The position numbers were made by a program, and so were the translations under genes. The notes under the pieces were generated by a model, which saw only the letters and a program-made list of their open reading frames with translations, made no database searches and had not been told where the DNA came from. A stretch of 64,000 nucleotides of DNA. Source: an uncultured Bacteriovorax sp. (GTDB taxonomy: Bacteria > Bdellovibrionota > Bacteriovoracia > Bacteriovoracales > Bacteriovoracaceae). The DNA lies in NCBI GenBank assembly GCA_946481315.1, contig CAMLMH010000003.1:1-64000 (forward strand), read 5' to 3'. Positions 18,669-26,818 of the stretch are shown here, in pieces. Each line of letters begins with the position of its first letter. Position 1 is the first letter of the stretch.

Positions 18669-20340
18669 ATCCTACAGCCTTGAGTGAACTAATAATCTTT
18701 TTTTCTAGTTCTTTGCTTTCATTAAACAGTTTGTTTAGATTTATGGTAATTTCATTTATTTTACTAGCGAAAGAAATTCCATCATCCTCTTGCTCAGAAG
18801 TTCCAATGTACCGTCCAGGTGTTAGGACATATTCATTGTTTATTATTTCATCTAGTTTTACAGTCTTGCATAGTCCTGATATATCGCTATATTTTCCTTT
18901 CTGACTTCTCCATGAATGATAAAGTTTTCCAATCTCCTCTATAGTTGATTCAGAAAAGGCTTTTCTTGTTCTATCGACCATTTCGCCTTTATTTCTAGCA
19001 TCAATGAAAAGAAATTCTTTCTGTCGTTTACGTTTTCCGTCTTTCCCTGTTTTATCTTTTGCAAGAATCCAGATGCAAGCAGGAATTTGAGTGTTAAAAA
19101 ATAACTGACCAGGAAGTGCGATCATGCAATCTACTAAATCAGCTTCCAATAGGTTTTTTCTGATTTCACCTTCATTATTAGTGTTTGAAGACATTGAGCC
19201 ATTTGCTAATACAATTCCAGCATATCCTTTTGGCCCAAGATGATGAATCATGTGCTGAACCCAAGCAAAATTTGCATTTCCTTCGGGAGGGATTCCATAT
19301 TTCCATCGACGATCTTGAGTTAAAGTAGAGGCACCCCAATCCTTTATGTTAAAAGGTGGGTTTGCCATAATGTAATCAGCTTTGAGATCAGGATGTTGGT
19401 TATTGTGAAATGTATCAGCAGGTTCTTTTCCGAAATTAAAATCCATTCCACGAATGGCCATATTCATTGCAGCTAGACGCCATGTTGTTGGGTTTGATTC
19501 TTGTCCATACAATGAGATCTTCTTTTTTGCATCGTTAACATGCTCTTTATCAGAATGCATTTCAATGAATTTTTCAGACGAAACAAAGAATCCACCTGAG
19601 CCCATTGCGGGGTCATAAACACGTCCCTCGTATGGTTCTAGGCATTCAACAATTAAATTTACAACAGATTTAGGAGTATAGAACTGGCCCCCTTTCTTTC
19701 CTTCAGCAGAGGCGAATTGACCAAGGAAGTATTCATACACATGCCCAAGAACATCCTTGGAGTGCATTTCTTTATCGTTAAATCCAATAGTAGAAATTAA
19801 ATCTACGAGTTCACCAAGGCGAATATTTGGCTGACGTCGAGCGAAGTCTTTTGGAAGAATGTTTTTTAGTTTTGGGTTTTCTTTTTCAATCTCGGCCATT
19901 GCATCATCAATAATTGTTCCAATCTTTGTCGATTTAGCCTGATCTTGAATCCCTTTTGCCCCTGATACTTCATTACCAAACCATCTTGAGATTTCCGGAA
20001 CCCAAAAAACGTTATTAGATGTAAAATAATCTCGGTCTTCTAGTTCTGCTTCTAAGTCTGATTCTTTTGCTCCCTTGAAGTAATTTGGATGTTTAGGGTC
20101 TTTGAATTGTGCTTTTAGTTCTGTTCTAAATTCATCAAAACTATCGGAGACATATTTTAAAAATATCAAACCTAGGACTACATGTTTGTACTCAGCTGCA
20201 TCCATATTTACTCTGAGTTTATCTGCTGCTGCCCAAAGGGTTTTTTCAATATCTGAAAGTGTCTGTTTTTTAGCTGCTGGCCTTGTTACAGATTTTACAG
20301 GTTGAGATTTGATTTCTTTTTGAGAGACTTTTTTAGCCAT
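18658..20340 (-). CDS. hsdM: Type I DNA methyltransferase subunit
   Basis: 560 residues from the ATG at 20340; the open frame continues to a TTG at 20361 but the ATG (MAKKVSQ) is preferred. The N-terminal helical domain (DIEKTLWAAADKLRVN) is followed by the N6-adenine methylase core with DPAMGSGGFF (SAM binding) and NPPF (catalytic). It is the first gene of the operon and overlaps hsdS by 11 bases. A basic, Lys-rich N-terminal tail of about 25 residues is an addition to the usual start. Confidence 0.92.
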   Translation of the reverse strand: MAKKVSQKEIKSQPVKSVTRPAAKKQTLSDIEKTLWAAADKLRVNMDAAEYKHVVLGLIFLKYVSDSFDEFRTELKAQFKDPKHPNYFKGAKESDLEAELEDRDYFTSNNVFWVPEISRWFGNEVSGAKGIQDQAKSTKIGTIIDDAMAEIEKENPKLKNILPKDFARRQPNIRLGELVDLISTIGFNDKEMHSKDVLGHVYEYFLGQFASAEGKKGGQFYTPKSVVNLIVECLEPYEGRVYDPAMGSGGFFVSSEKFIEMHSDKEHVNDAKKKISLYGQESNPTTWRLAAMNMAIRGMDFNFGKEPADTFHNNQHPDLKADYIMANPPFNIKDWGASTLTQDRRWKYGIPPEGNANFAWVQHMIHHLGPKGYAGIVLANGSMSSNTNNEGEIRKNLLEADLVDCMIALPGQLFFNTQIPACIWILAKDKTGKDGKRKRQKEFLFIDARNKGEMVDRTRKAFSESTIEEIGKLYHSWRSQKGKYSDISGLCKTVKLDEIINNEYVLTPGRYIGTSEQEDDGISFASKINEITINLNKLFNESKELEKKIISSLKAVGYDL

Positions 20341-20600
20341 AATATACCTAATTAAACACAAAATAATTTTTGTTAAAATTAGAACACTAAATAGCCATAA
20401 TTACAAGGGAAACGGTCTATACATAACTAGATTGAATATCCTTAAAAAATATTTTAGATTAAGTTAAGGTTAAAATATGAACAAGTGAGTCATTGTTTGT
20501 AATTAACCGTGTGGCAATTGTCTAATTTTATCGTAAAGACTTGTGGTAAAAAGACCAAATACTATTATACCAAGTAACGTCTGAAGGGAGCATAGAACTT
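20341..20600. other. Leader region of the restriction operon
   Basis: About 260 AT-rich bases between hsdM and the IS3 copy. No open frame with coding character and no convincing repeats were found; it presumably contains the minus-strand promoter of the hsd operon, but no box stands out clearly enough to mark. Confidence 0.4.
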
Positions 20601-20675
20601 TGACCTGACCCCAAAAAACTGGACTATTCAAAATCTCATACTCTGTTAAACTTTAACATGTTTGGGAGAAATTAA

Positions 20676-20945
20676 ATGAAAAAATCAAAGTTCAGCGAAG
20701 AAAAAATCGTCGCCATTTTAAAAGAGGCACAGTCTGGCCAGACCAATGTGCAGGAAGTATGTCGAAAGCACGGAATCAGCGGCAATACCTTTTATCTTTG
20801 GAAGAAAAAGTACAATGGTATTGAAGTCGCTGAGCTTAAAAAAATGAAAGAGCTTGAAGCAGAAAATGCAAAATTAAAAAGGCTTGTTGCAAATTTGTCT
20901 CTCGACGTTTTGATGTTGAAGGATGTTGTTTCAAAAAAGTGGTAG
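20676..20945 (+). CDS. IS3 transposase OrfA
   Basis: 89 residues. The helix-turn-helix (FSEEKIVAILKEAQSGQ to NTFYLWKKKY) and the following leucine-rich coiled coil (ELKKMKELEAENAKLKRL) are typical. Near its end an A6G run (20933-20939) is a standard slippery site for -1 frameshifting into OrfB, which overlaps it by 7 bases. Confidence 0.88.
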   Translation: MKKSKFSEEKIVAILKEAQSGQTNVQEVCRKHGISGNTFYLWKKKYNGIEVAELKKMKELEAENAKLKRLVANLSLDVLMLKDVVSKKW

Positions 20946-21696
20946 GCCCAAAACAAAAACGAGCAATCGTTGACTATCTACGAGACAGCTATAGGACGAG
21001 CTGCTCTAGGGCCTGCAGAGTTCTTGATTTGCAGAAGGCAAGCTTCTACTACAAAAAGATCGTTGATGAGGGTGAAATCAAGCTTAGAAGCCGTTTAAAA
21101 GAGCTGGCAGACAAGCACCCTGGCTTTGGTTTAAGAACTTTGCATGAGATTGCTAAAAGAGAGGATCTCGTTATTAATCACAAGCGAACGGAGAGAATTT
21201 ATAAAGAAGAAAAACTCTCGCTACGTTTGAAAAAGAAAAACAAACGAGCGAGACATTTGAGAGTTGCTCAAGTTCCTCCAGATGCTCCTCTTAAAACGTG
21301 GTCGATGGATTTTGTACACGACAGATGTTTTAGCGGAAGAAAAATAAAGTGCCTCACAATCGTTGATCAGTTCTCAAAAGAATGCCCAATGATAAATGTG
21401 GGAATTACAATGACAGGAGCTGAAGTAGCTAGAGCACTCGATAGCTTGAAAATAAAAATTGGATTACCTGAAGTAATTTTTGTCGATAATGGGCCAGAGT
21501 TCGCGGGGAAAGATTTGGGGTTATGGGCGAACATTGAGCTCTGAATTTTCCGTTGATCGAAGAATGGAGAAAGGAATACAACAACTTCAGACCTCATAGC
21601 TCATTGAATGGTCTGACTCCGGAAGAATTTACTAGGCAATTTGAAATGAAAAAGATAAACGGTTTTGATCAAGATGTGAGATTGAAAGTTGTCTAG
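20939..21696 (+). pseudogene. IS3 transposase OrfB, broken by internal deletion
   Basis: The first 201 codons give the usual HTH_21 region and the rve core as far as the second catalytic Asp (FVDNGPEF), then the frame ends at TGA 21542-21544 after LGLWANIEL. The true C-terminus reappears in another frame from 21550 (PLIEEWRKEYNN, then RPHSSLNGLTPEEF) to TAG at 21694-21696. Roughly 35-40 codons including the catalytic Glu are missing. The element therefore depends on other copies, if any, for movement. Confidence 0.88.
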
Positions 21697-21789
21697 AGAA
21701 TGGGGTCAGGTCATCCATCTTCTCTAGATCTACCAGTCGGTGATTTTGGGCCTACCCCATATGAAAATTATATAAATTCTCAAGAGTGA

Positions 21790-21976
21790 TTAATTTTTTA
21801 ACATTAGAAGTTCTTTAAGATTAAGCATTTCATATAAATTTTTTTTAAAAATAAATTGAACTGTTAAAAAATCTTCTCTGTACTTTGCTTCAGCGAATTC
21901 TCCTATTCTGGCCACAAGAGTTTCTGGGCAATTTATATGGTGCTTGCCTAGATCCACACCATTTATCGTAAAGAAT
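21790..21976 (-). pseudogene. Possible gene remnant beside the IS element
   Basis: A minus-strand frame of about 60 codons without a start codon ends at 21790. It reads as normal protein (e.g. LGKHHINCPETLVARIGEF and EAKYREDFLTVQFIF) and finishes with NLKELLMLKN. No family was recognised. It may be the 3' part of a gene lost when the IS or island inserted. The rest of the 340 bases between the IS and the MarR gene shows nothing else. Confidence 0.3.
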
Positions 21977-22052
21977 AATGAACATTAACTCGAAAAAATT
22001 TGCAGTGGAAAATGTCAGTTATAATTCGAGTGGCATTGTTATTTACATAGAT

Positions 22053-22487
22053 TTAAATTTTCTGAAGTATCTTTATGAGAGTCGTACTTTCTTCAATCGT
22101 AAGATTAGATCCATAATGTTCCAGAATTAAATCTTTATAAATGGCCCAAATTTTAAGGCGTATTTTTTTTCCTTTTTCAGTAAGAACAGCATATGAGCCA
22201 CGTTTATCATCTTCACAGGGTAATTTTTCAATAAGACCTTCATAGACAAGCTTATCTACTATTCTGGTTACACTATATTTTTCCAGGTCGACTTTTTCTG
22301 CAAGCTCACTCAAGCGTAGTTTGCCATTACCTTCTCTTTCAAGACACCATAGGACATCATACCATTCAAGTGATGGAAGGTTTTTGCTCTTAAGTTCAAT
22401 TGAAATTTTCTTTATAACTTTATTGTAAGTCTTGAGTAGGATGGCCCAGCTCTCAAGAGTTAAGTCACTTTTTTTCATATAGATCAT
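22053..22487 (-). CDS. MarR-family regulator
   Basis: 144 residues from the ATG at 22487; the frame is open to a TTG at 22514, but that stretch consists of operator-like DNA. The winged helix-turn-helix is clear (LRLSELAEKVDLEKYSVTR, IVDKLVYEGLIEKLPCEDD, KRGSYAVLTEKGKK). It dimerises through N- and C-terminal helices and would bind the palindromes in the divergent promoter region, controlling itself and the rhodanese-YceI pair. The effector is unknown; the D-x-R wing is intact. Confidence 0.82.
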   Translation of the reverse strand: MIYMKKSDLTLESWAILLKTYNKVIKKISIELKSKNLPSLEWYDVLWCLEREGNGKLRLSELAEKVDLEKYSVTRIVDKLVYEGLIEKLPCEDDKRGSYAVLTEKGKKIRLKIWAIYKDLILEHYGSNLTIEESTTLIKILQKI

Positions 22488-22499
22488 AATACTTTGATT

Positions 22500-22578
22500 T
22501 TGTTGCAGTTGCAATTATTTTTCTAAAATCTAGTTGAATTTGCAACTAGACCTGTTAGTTTAGTTGCATGTGCAACTA
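22500..22578. promoter_or_regulatory. Three spaced MarR-type operators
   Basis: Palindromes lie at 22500-22517 (TTGCA-GT-TGCAA core), 22531-22548 (TAGTTG-N6-CAACTA) and 22561-22578 (TAGTTGCA-TG-TGCAACTA, perfect). Their centres are 30-31 bp apart, about three helical turns, so dimers would sit on one face of the DNA. They fill the divergent gap between the MarR gene and the rhodanese gene. Confidence 0.65.
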
Positions 22579-22591
22579 TCTGGAGGGAGCT

Positions 22592-22912
22592 ATGCAAATA
22601 ATAAGCACACAGGAACTTATAAATCAAATGAACGTTGAAAAGGTCACAATTCTTGAGATTCTTCCAATTGGGTATTTTAAACAAGGCCATATACCAGGAG
22701 CTATTCAGACAGATGTCGGAGATGTTTTGTTGATTGTAGACAAGCTTGGGTTAAATCAACAATCGCCAATTGTAACCTATTGCGCTTCAGAAACTTGCCA
22801 AAATTCTCATCAGGCAGCAAAGGTACTTAGATCAAAAGGATTTGAGAATGTAAAAATCTTAGCGGGTGGAAAAAAAGATTGGTTAGAGTCAGGTTTTAAT
22901 TTAATTAAATAG
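22592..22912 (+). CDS. Rhodanese-domain protein
   Basis: 106 residues. The start at 22592 is preferred since GGAGGG stands 4 bases before it; an upstream in-frame ATG at 22568 lies within an operator. The single rhodanese domain shows GHIPGAIQTDVGD and the active loop YCASETCQNSHQAA with the catalytic Cys first. It may move sulfane sulfur or sense reactive species. It is followed after 8 bases by the yceI-like gene and faces a MarR regulator. Confidence 0.8.
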   Translation: MQIISTQELINQMNVEKVTILEILPIGYFKQGHIPGAIQTDVGDVLLIVDKLGLNQQSPIVTYCASETCQNSHQAAKVLRSKGFENVKILAGGKKDWLESGFNLIK

Positions 22913-22920
22913 GAGATTTT

Positions 22921-23493
22921 ATGAAGTTTCTACTATTATCAACAATTCTTTTTTCGTTTCCGATTTATGGAGCTGAATGGATTTTGGACAAATCGCATTC
23001 ATCAGTTGATTTTAATATAGATCACCTTATGGTTTCAGAAACGACGGGAACATTTAAAGATTTTTCTATAGAGGTGAAAGCTGATAAACCAGATTTTACC
23101 GATGCCCAGTTTAGTGTGACTATCAACACACCTTCCATTGATACAAAAGATGTGAAACGTGATGAACATTTAAAAGGAGAAGATTTCTTTAATGTTAAGA
23201 AAAATGGATTAATCACTTTTAATGGAAAGAAATTTGAAAAGCAAAAAAATGGAACTTATAAAGTTTACGGAACATTAATAATGAATGGAATTCAAAAAGA
23301 TCTGATTCTTAATGGAAAGTTTGGAGGCATAGTAAAAGATCCATGGGGGGGAACTAGAGCAGGCTTAAAAGTTTTTGGTGATATAGACAGATACGATTTT
23401 GGTCTCAAATATAATTCACTGCTAGAAACCGGTGGCCTGGCCATTGGTAGAATTGTCCGCATCACTTCGAACATTGAACTTATAAAAAAATAA
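22921..23493 (+). CDS. YceI-family periplasmic protein
   Basis: 190 residues with a signal peptide (MKFLLLSTILFSFPIYGA). The lipocalin-like beta-barrel signature is clear: W-x-LDKSHSSVDFNIDHLMVS at the mature start, IDTKDVKRDEHLKGEDFF, LIMNGIQKDLILNGKFGG and DRYDFGLKYN. Family members bind isoprenoid-like lipids and are often induced by stress. It ends the MarR-controlled pair and is followed 7 bases later by a degenerate copy of the dispersed palindrome. Confidence 0.88.
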   Translation: MKFLLLSTILFSFPIYGAEWILDKSHSSVDFNIDHLMVSETTGTFKDFSIEVKADKPDFTDAQFSVTINTPSIDTKDVKRDEHLKGEDFFNVKKNGLITFNGKKFEKQKNGTYKVYGTLIMNGIQKDLILNGKFGGIVKDPWGGTRAGLKVFGDIDRYDFGLKYNSLLETGGLAIGRIVRITSNIELIKK

Positions 23494-23500
23494 TCTAAAA

Positions 23501-23550
23501 GTTCCAACACACTTTCCTTGTTGATGAGCGGCAAGGAAAGTATGTTGAGT
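23501..23550. repeat. Dispersed palindrome, copy A (degenerate)
   Basis: GTTCCAACACACTTTCCTTG and, after a short loop, CAAGGAAAGTATGTTGAGTC. The inner stem is intact, the outer part carries mismatches. It starts 7 bases after the yceI-like stop codon, like the other copies. Confidence 0.75.
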
Positions 23551-23666
23551 CTTTTACATTTCACAGTATTTCAAAAATATTACAACCCCGTGGTGGCAAT
23601 AGCCTCAGGCATTTTTGAAGCATGGCTAAGGTAAACTTGCTGAAGAGAGTTTGGCAAGATGGATGA

Positions 23667-23861
23667 TTAGGATCATTAGCAGATGAGTGGGACGAGAGAA
23701 AAAACGAGGATTCCGACAAGTTCCACTCGATTAATGTAATCTGAACTTTTCTATACTTTGAGTGGAGAGACGAAAAAAAATCGGCAGATGAGTTTATCCG
23801 TTATAAGTTCCAGCAGACTTTTCTGGACAATATGCAGCCAGAAAGGTGTGTTGAAACCTAA
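23667..23861 (+). pseudogene. Possible coding remnant with an in-frame stop
   Basis: One frame reads through 64 codons with a single TGA at 23742-23744. Both halves look protein-like and resemble each other (EWDERKNEDSDKF before the stop, EWRDEKKSADEFIRYKF after it). There is no start codon or ribosome site. The last part coincides with a degenerate palindrome copy. Chance cannot be excluded. Nothing else is visible in the 490-base gap between the yceI-like gene and the next gene. Confidence 0.2.
23807..23859. repeat. Dispersed palindrome, copy B (degenerate)
   Basis: GTTCCAGCAGACTTTTCTGG on the left and CCAGAAAGGTGTGTTGAAAC on the right, with several mismatches in the outer stem. Unlike the other copies it is not next to the stop codon of an intact gene. 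Confidence 0.6.
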
Positions 23862-23986
23862 TAAGAACCTGATAAAGAAGTGTCTATTTTTTAAACACTA
23901 TGTAAAATTGGGGTAAAAAACAGGTTATTTTTCAAGTAAGGTCCAGGCCATGAAATACTCATAAAAATTTCAGCAAGGACAACCAT

Positions 23987-24826
23987 ATGATTAAGACTAG
24001 AATAAAATTTTTATTATCCACAGTGATGATGCTTTCTTTAGCCCCGGCAATCACTTATTCGTCTGATACAACTACAGATAAAGCCGTTCTCAGTATATTT
24101 GAGGCCATGAGTTCTCAGGTCAATGTTCTTTTAAATCTTGATTTAAAGAAGTCTCCGGGACCTGTGGTTCTTTTAAAGACTCAAACATTGTTCAAAAGTC
24201 CGGTTAACAGAAAAGAAGTAAACACAGCCTTTAGTTACATCGACACCTCGAGATCAACAGTTCGAGTTTGTAGCGGACAAACACTAAAATACGTTAATAA
24301 TAATATTTATGATTACTGGGGAACAACAAAGCCAACCAAGGCCATGATTGATTATGCCCATGCCAATAAGACATTTATTCAGGCGACGAGTGATGAGTTC
24401 TGCTTTAATGACCGAAATCGTTTCTATGAGAATATGAAAAATAAAATTAATCTTGAGAAGCGTCTTGAAATTGTTGAAAATATGTCACTCATTTTTAATC
24501 GCGAAAATGCTTTAGAAGTTGCGACATCACTAGATCGCTCTTTGAGTTATCTGGATTCATATGAAATTAAATCTGCAAGTCTTGATGTAATTGGAGTTGC
24601 AGATGATGTGTTAACCAATTTGCCCCAAGTTATTTACGAACTGATTATTTTTGTAAAGGGTGACCCAAGAGGTATGCTTGCAAAAGATGAAAACCTTAGA
24701 TGTAGAGTGAGAATTAAAACCGGGTTAGAAATGTTTCAGTCATCGACGGGAAGATTCGTGACTTCTCCTTTGGTTGAAATTGGAAAAGGCTCAGGTTTTT
24801 TAATGTGTTCAAAAATTTATAAATAA
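23987..24826 (+). CDS. Secreted protein of unknown function
   Basis: 279 residues. A 25-residue signal peptide (MIKTRIKFLLSTVMMLSLAPA) precedes a mature part without recognised motifs. Cysteines are present in RVCSGQTLKYV, EFCFNDRNR, NLRCRVRIK and FLMCSKIYK, giving four that could pair in the periplasm. The start ATG is preceded by the weak purine stretch CAAGGACAACC. It stands alone between a repeat-containing gap and the convergent GFA gene. Confidence 0.6.
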   Translation: MIKTRIKFLLSTVMMLSLAPAITYSSDTTTDKAVLSIFEAMSSQVNVLLNLDLKKSPGPVVLLKTQTLFKSPVNRKEVNTAFSYIDTSRSTVRVCSGQTLKYVNNNIYDYWGTTKPTKAMIDYAHANKTFIQATSDEFCFNDRNRFYENMKNKINLEKRLEIVENMSLIFNRENALEVATSLDRSLSYLDSYEIKSASLDVIGVADDVLTNLPQVIYELIIFVKGDPRGMLAKDENLRCRVRIKTGLEMFQSSTGRFVTSPLVEIGKGSGFLMCSKIYK

Positions 24827-24850
24827 ATTAAGCACAGACCCTTCCTGATC

Positions 24851-25243
24851 TTAACCAGGATGGGTCTCAAATTGTTTTGCTGAATCACAAATTTGATACC
24901 AGCTCGGTTTTTCCGAAACAAATTCATGGAAAGTTACCGGGATTGGTATTTCGCTATCGATTGTATTAGCGGGAACGGGAAACATCTCATCACTAGAGGC
25001 CAATTCCCCCAGAGAAGTTCCACAATGGCTGCAGAAGTTTCGTTTATATTTGTAATTCTCTTCAGGCATGTAAGTCGCGATAAATTCTCTTCCGGAAGTT
25101 ATCTGCAGTGATTCTTTCTTAATGATAAGAATAGTGCTGGCCCCGACCTTTCTGCATCGGGTGCAATGACATGTGCCCATGACTACCGGGCTGGCATTAA
25201 TTTCAAAATTTACTTTCTTGCAACAGCAACTACCCTTTAACAT
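24851..25243 (-). CDS. GFA-family (Mss4-like fold) zinc protein
   Basis: 130 residues. The fold's zinc ligands are visible: CCCKK near the start, CHCTRCRK at about 25-32 and FCSHCGTSLG near 70-79. The family takes its name from glutathione-dependent formaldehyde-activating enzyme, although most members have no proven activity. It diverges from a MerR-type regulator across 64 bases, suggesting control by that regulator. Confidence 0.82.
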   Translation of the reverse strand: MLKGSCCCKKVNFEINASPVVMGTCHCTRCRKVGASTILIIKKESLQITSGREFIATYMPEENYKYKRNFCSHCGTSLGELASSDEMFPVPANTIDSEIPIPVTFHEFVSEKPSWYQICDSAKQFETHPG

Positions 25244-25307
25244 TCTTGACTCCTCTTTCGTTTTAACTAACTATAAACTATGACATTGTGTGAAGGTAAA
25301 GGGATTT

Positions 25308-25661
25308 ATGAAAATAAATGAAGTGGTAAAGCTGACGAATGTTTCTGCCAGGTCCATCCGGTATTACGAGAGCATGGGACTCATTAAATCCCATCGCTCA
25401 AAGAACAACTATCGAGTCTATCGCCCTGAAGACATTAAAATCATAAAGAAGATTCAGCTTTTTATTTCGGCCGGAGTTCCACTAAAAAAGATAAAGTACA
25501 TTGTTCCATGCACTCTGCATACTGAGCGTGTGTTAATGTGCAAGGACCTTGAAGCTTTGTTTTTTGAAGAAGTAGAAAACCTTGAACAGCGGATAAAGAC
25601 ACTTAAAACCAGCAAAAAAATATTGCTGGAAATTATTAAAAATCGCGAGATTGTCGAGTAA
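25308..25661 (+). CDS. MerR-family regulator
   Basis: 117 residues from the ATG at 25308, with AAAGGG just before it; the frame is open from a GTG at 25290. The winged helix-turn-helix (MKINEVVKLTNVSARSIRYY, then ESMGLIKSHRSKNNYRVY) is followed by KIIKKIQLFISAGVPLKKI and a C-terminal dimerisation coiled coil. It has Cys in VPCTLH and LMCKDL that could bind metal or sense redox state. It probably controls the divergent GFA gene. Confidence 0.82.
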   Translation: MKINEVVKLTNVSARSIRYYESMGLIKSHRSKNNYRVYRPEDIKIIKKIQLFISAGVPLKKIKYIVPCTLHTERVLMCKDLEALFFEEVENLEQRIKTLKTSKKILLEIIKNREIVE

Positions 25662-25787
25662 ATCTACCTCCAAAATAAGACATCTTTTTTCATTGTTGTT
25701 TAACCCTTATGTGGACTAAGTCGAAGTAATCATATTAAATGAATTTGAAGTCTACCTATGAGTGGAATAAGGTTATATAATCTAATA

Positions 25788-26290
25788 ATGGTGAAATTAA
25801 TCTATAGTTATTTCAAGATTCCAGACAATCTAGCGGAGTTGAAAGATTCTGAAAAAAAGCCTATCTTCTGGTTGCAATAACTTTTGGATTAACTGCTTTA
25901 TTGTTAAGTATAGTGGTTATAGTTACGGTCATGAAAGCAAAGTCTATACTACTATCTCCACTAGGATTTATTTTATTGGGAAATTTATTTTCTTTCTGCA
26001 TTTTTTGAAATTAGCAATAAATTTATCTAAGAAAACGAAGTTGTTAAAGGAGTATCGCGACATAGTTGCTTTGAAAAAAGCCTTCTATAAGTCATATGTT
26101 ATTTTAGTCGGACTGGGTGGGAAAAAAGATTGCTCCCATTGCTCACGCGCATTTTCTTGCTAACTTGTCATCACGCTATCAATATGTGTGGGGAACCATT
26201 TACGATAAAAATCTATCCTCTCTCCATACTGCGCTTAGAATGGGGCGAAGGATTGTTGAGACCGAATACTTTTATTGTTTTTCAAAATAA
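25788..26290 (+). pseudogene. Small membrane protein gene with three frameshifts
   Basis: Four overlapping frames join into one 167-residue protein if one base is added at the A7 run (25852-25858), one added at the T6 run (26001-26006) and one removed at the A6 run (26122-26127). The parts read MVKLIYSYFKIPDNLAELKD; AYLLVAITFGLTALLLSIVV; LKLAINLSKKTKLLKEYRD; and IAPIAHAHFLANLSSRYQY, ending FYCFSK at TAA 26288-26290. Two membrane segments are expected near residues 25-70. The repaired length is exactly 504 bases. Family unknown. Either a decayed gene or homopolymer errors. Confidence 0.6.
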
Positions 26291-26743
26291 TAAACTCAGC
26301 TGCTCTAACTGCTCCGGCATCGCTCCACTCGAACCCGATTCAATAGCTTCATCTAATGATTCTTTTGTGGGATAGAGATCGTGTACCGTCACCAGCGTTC
26401 CGCCGTTCATTTCTTCGAAAGTCACAGTCGTAATGTTGGCAGCGTCCGGGCCGCCTTCTTCGTTAGTCCAGACTAAGCGGGTAGTGGGAATAACTTCGAG
26501 GTACTTGCCGAAAAATTCTGCAGTTTGATCGCCTGCACTGAAGACCAGGCGGTATGTTCCATTGGTTTTAACATTCATCTCACAAGACTTGAGGGTGATG
26601 GGAAATGATTTTGGAACCCACCATTTTTTAAAAGTTTCAGCGTCGGTCCATGCTGCAAACACGCGTTGTCCGGGTGCAGGGATGAAGCGGGAAGAGATGA
26701 GTTCGCGCTCTGACTTTCTTTCTGCATTTATTTGATTTTTCAT
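26282..26743 (-). CDS. SRPBCC (AHSA1-like) protein
   Basis: 153 residues with the SRPBCC/AHSA1 signature: RFIPAPGQRVFAAWTDAETF, KKWWVPKSFPIT, GTYRLVF, FFGKYLEVIPTTRLVWT and the closing helix with GTLVTVHDLYPT and a shortened C-terminal helix (ESGSSGAMPEQLEQLSLLF). The family binds hydrophobic ligands; the ligand here is unknown. It is divergent from the TetR gene, 75 bases away, and overlaps the 3' end of the frameshifted membrane gene by 9 bases. Confidence 0.8.
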   Translation of the reverse strand: MKNQINAERKSERELISSRFIPAPGQRVFAAWTDAETFKKWWVPKSFPITLKSCEMNVKTNGTYRLVFSAGDQTAEFFGKYLEVIPTTRLVWTNEEGGPDAANITTVTFEEMNGGTLVTVHDLYPTKESLDEAIESGSSGAMPEQLEQLSLLF

Positions 26744-26792
26744 GTAAATCCCGCCTTTTTTTGAGAAACCATTAAATAATTCTTGGAAATAA

Positions 26793-26814
26793 ACCGACCA
26801 GTTGGTATATTAAT
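26793..26814. promoter_or_regulatory. Candidate TetR operator
   Basis: ACCGACCAGTTGGTAT, an imperfect palindrome centred on ACCA-GT-TGGT, lies just before the TetR start and in the divergent gap to the SRPBCC gene. Sequences of this type are common operators of AcrR/TetR regulators; binding here is inferred. Confidence 0.5.
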
Positions 26815-26818
26815 TTAT

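Larger units (their letters stand above)
20601..21713 (+). mobile_element. IS3-family element, internally deleted
   Basis: The ends are perfect 13-bp inverted repeats: TGACCTGACCCCA at 20601-20613 and TGGGGTCAGGTCA at 21701-21713. It holds orfA and an orfB that has lost its middle, so it cannot transpose on its own. No short direct repeat of the target is visible at the borders (CTT against TCC), suggesting rearrangement after insertion or an old event. It lies directly upstream of the hsd operon, near the likely end of the island. Confidence 0.88.

Noticed and set aside
20595..21719. Target-site duplication around the IS3 element
   Set aside because: The three or four bases outside the two inverted repeats differ, so no duplication can be claimed.
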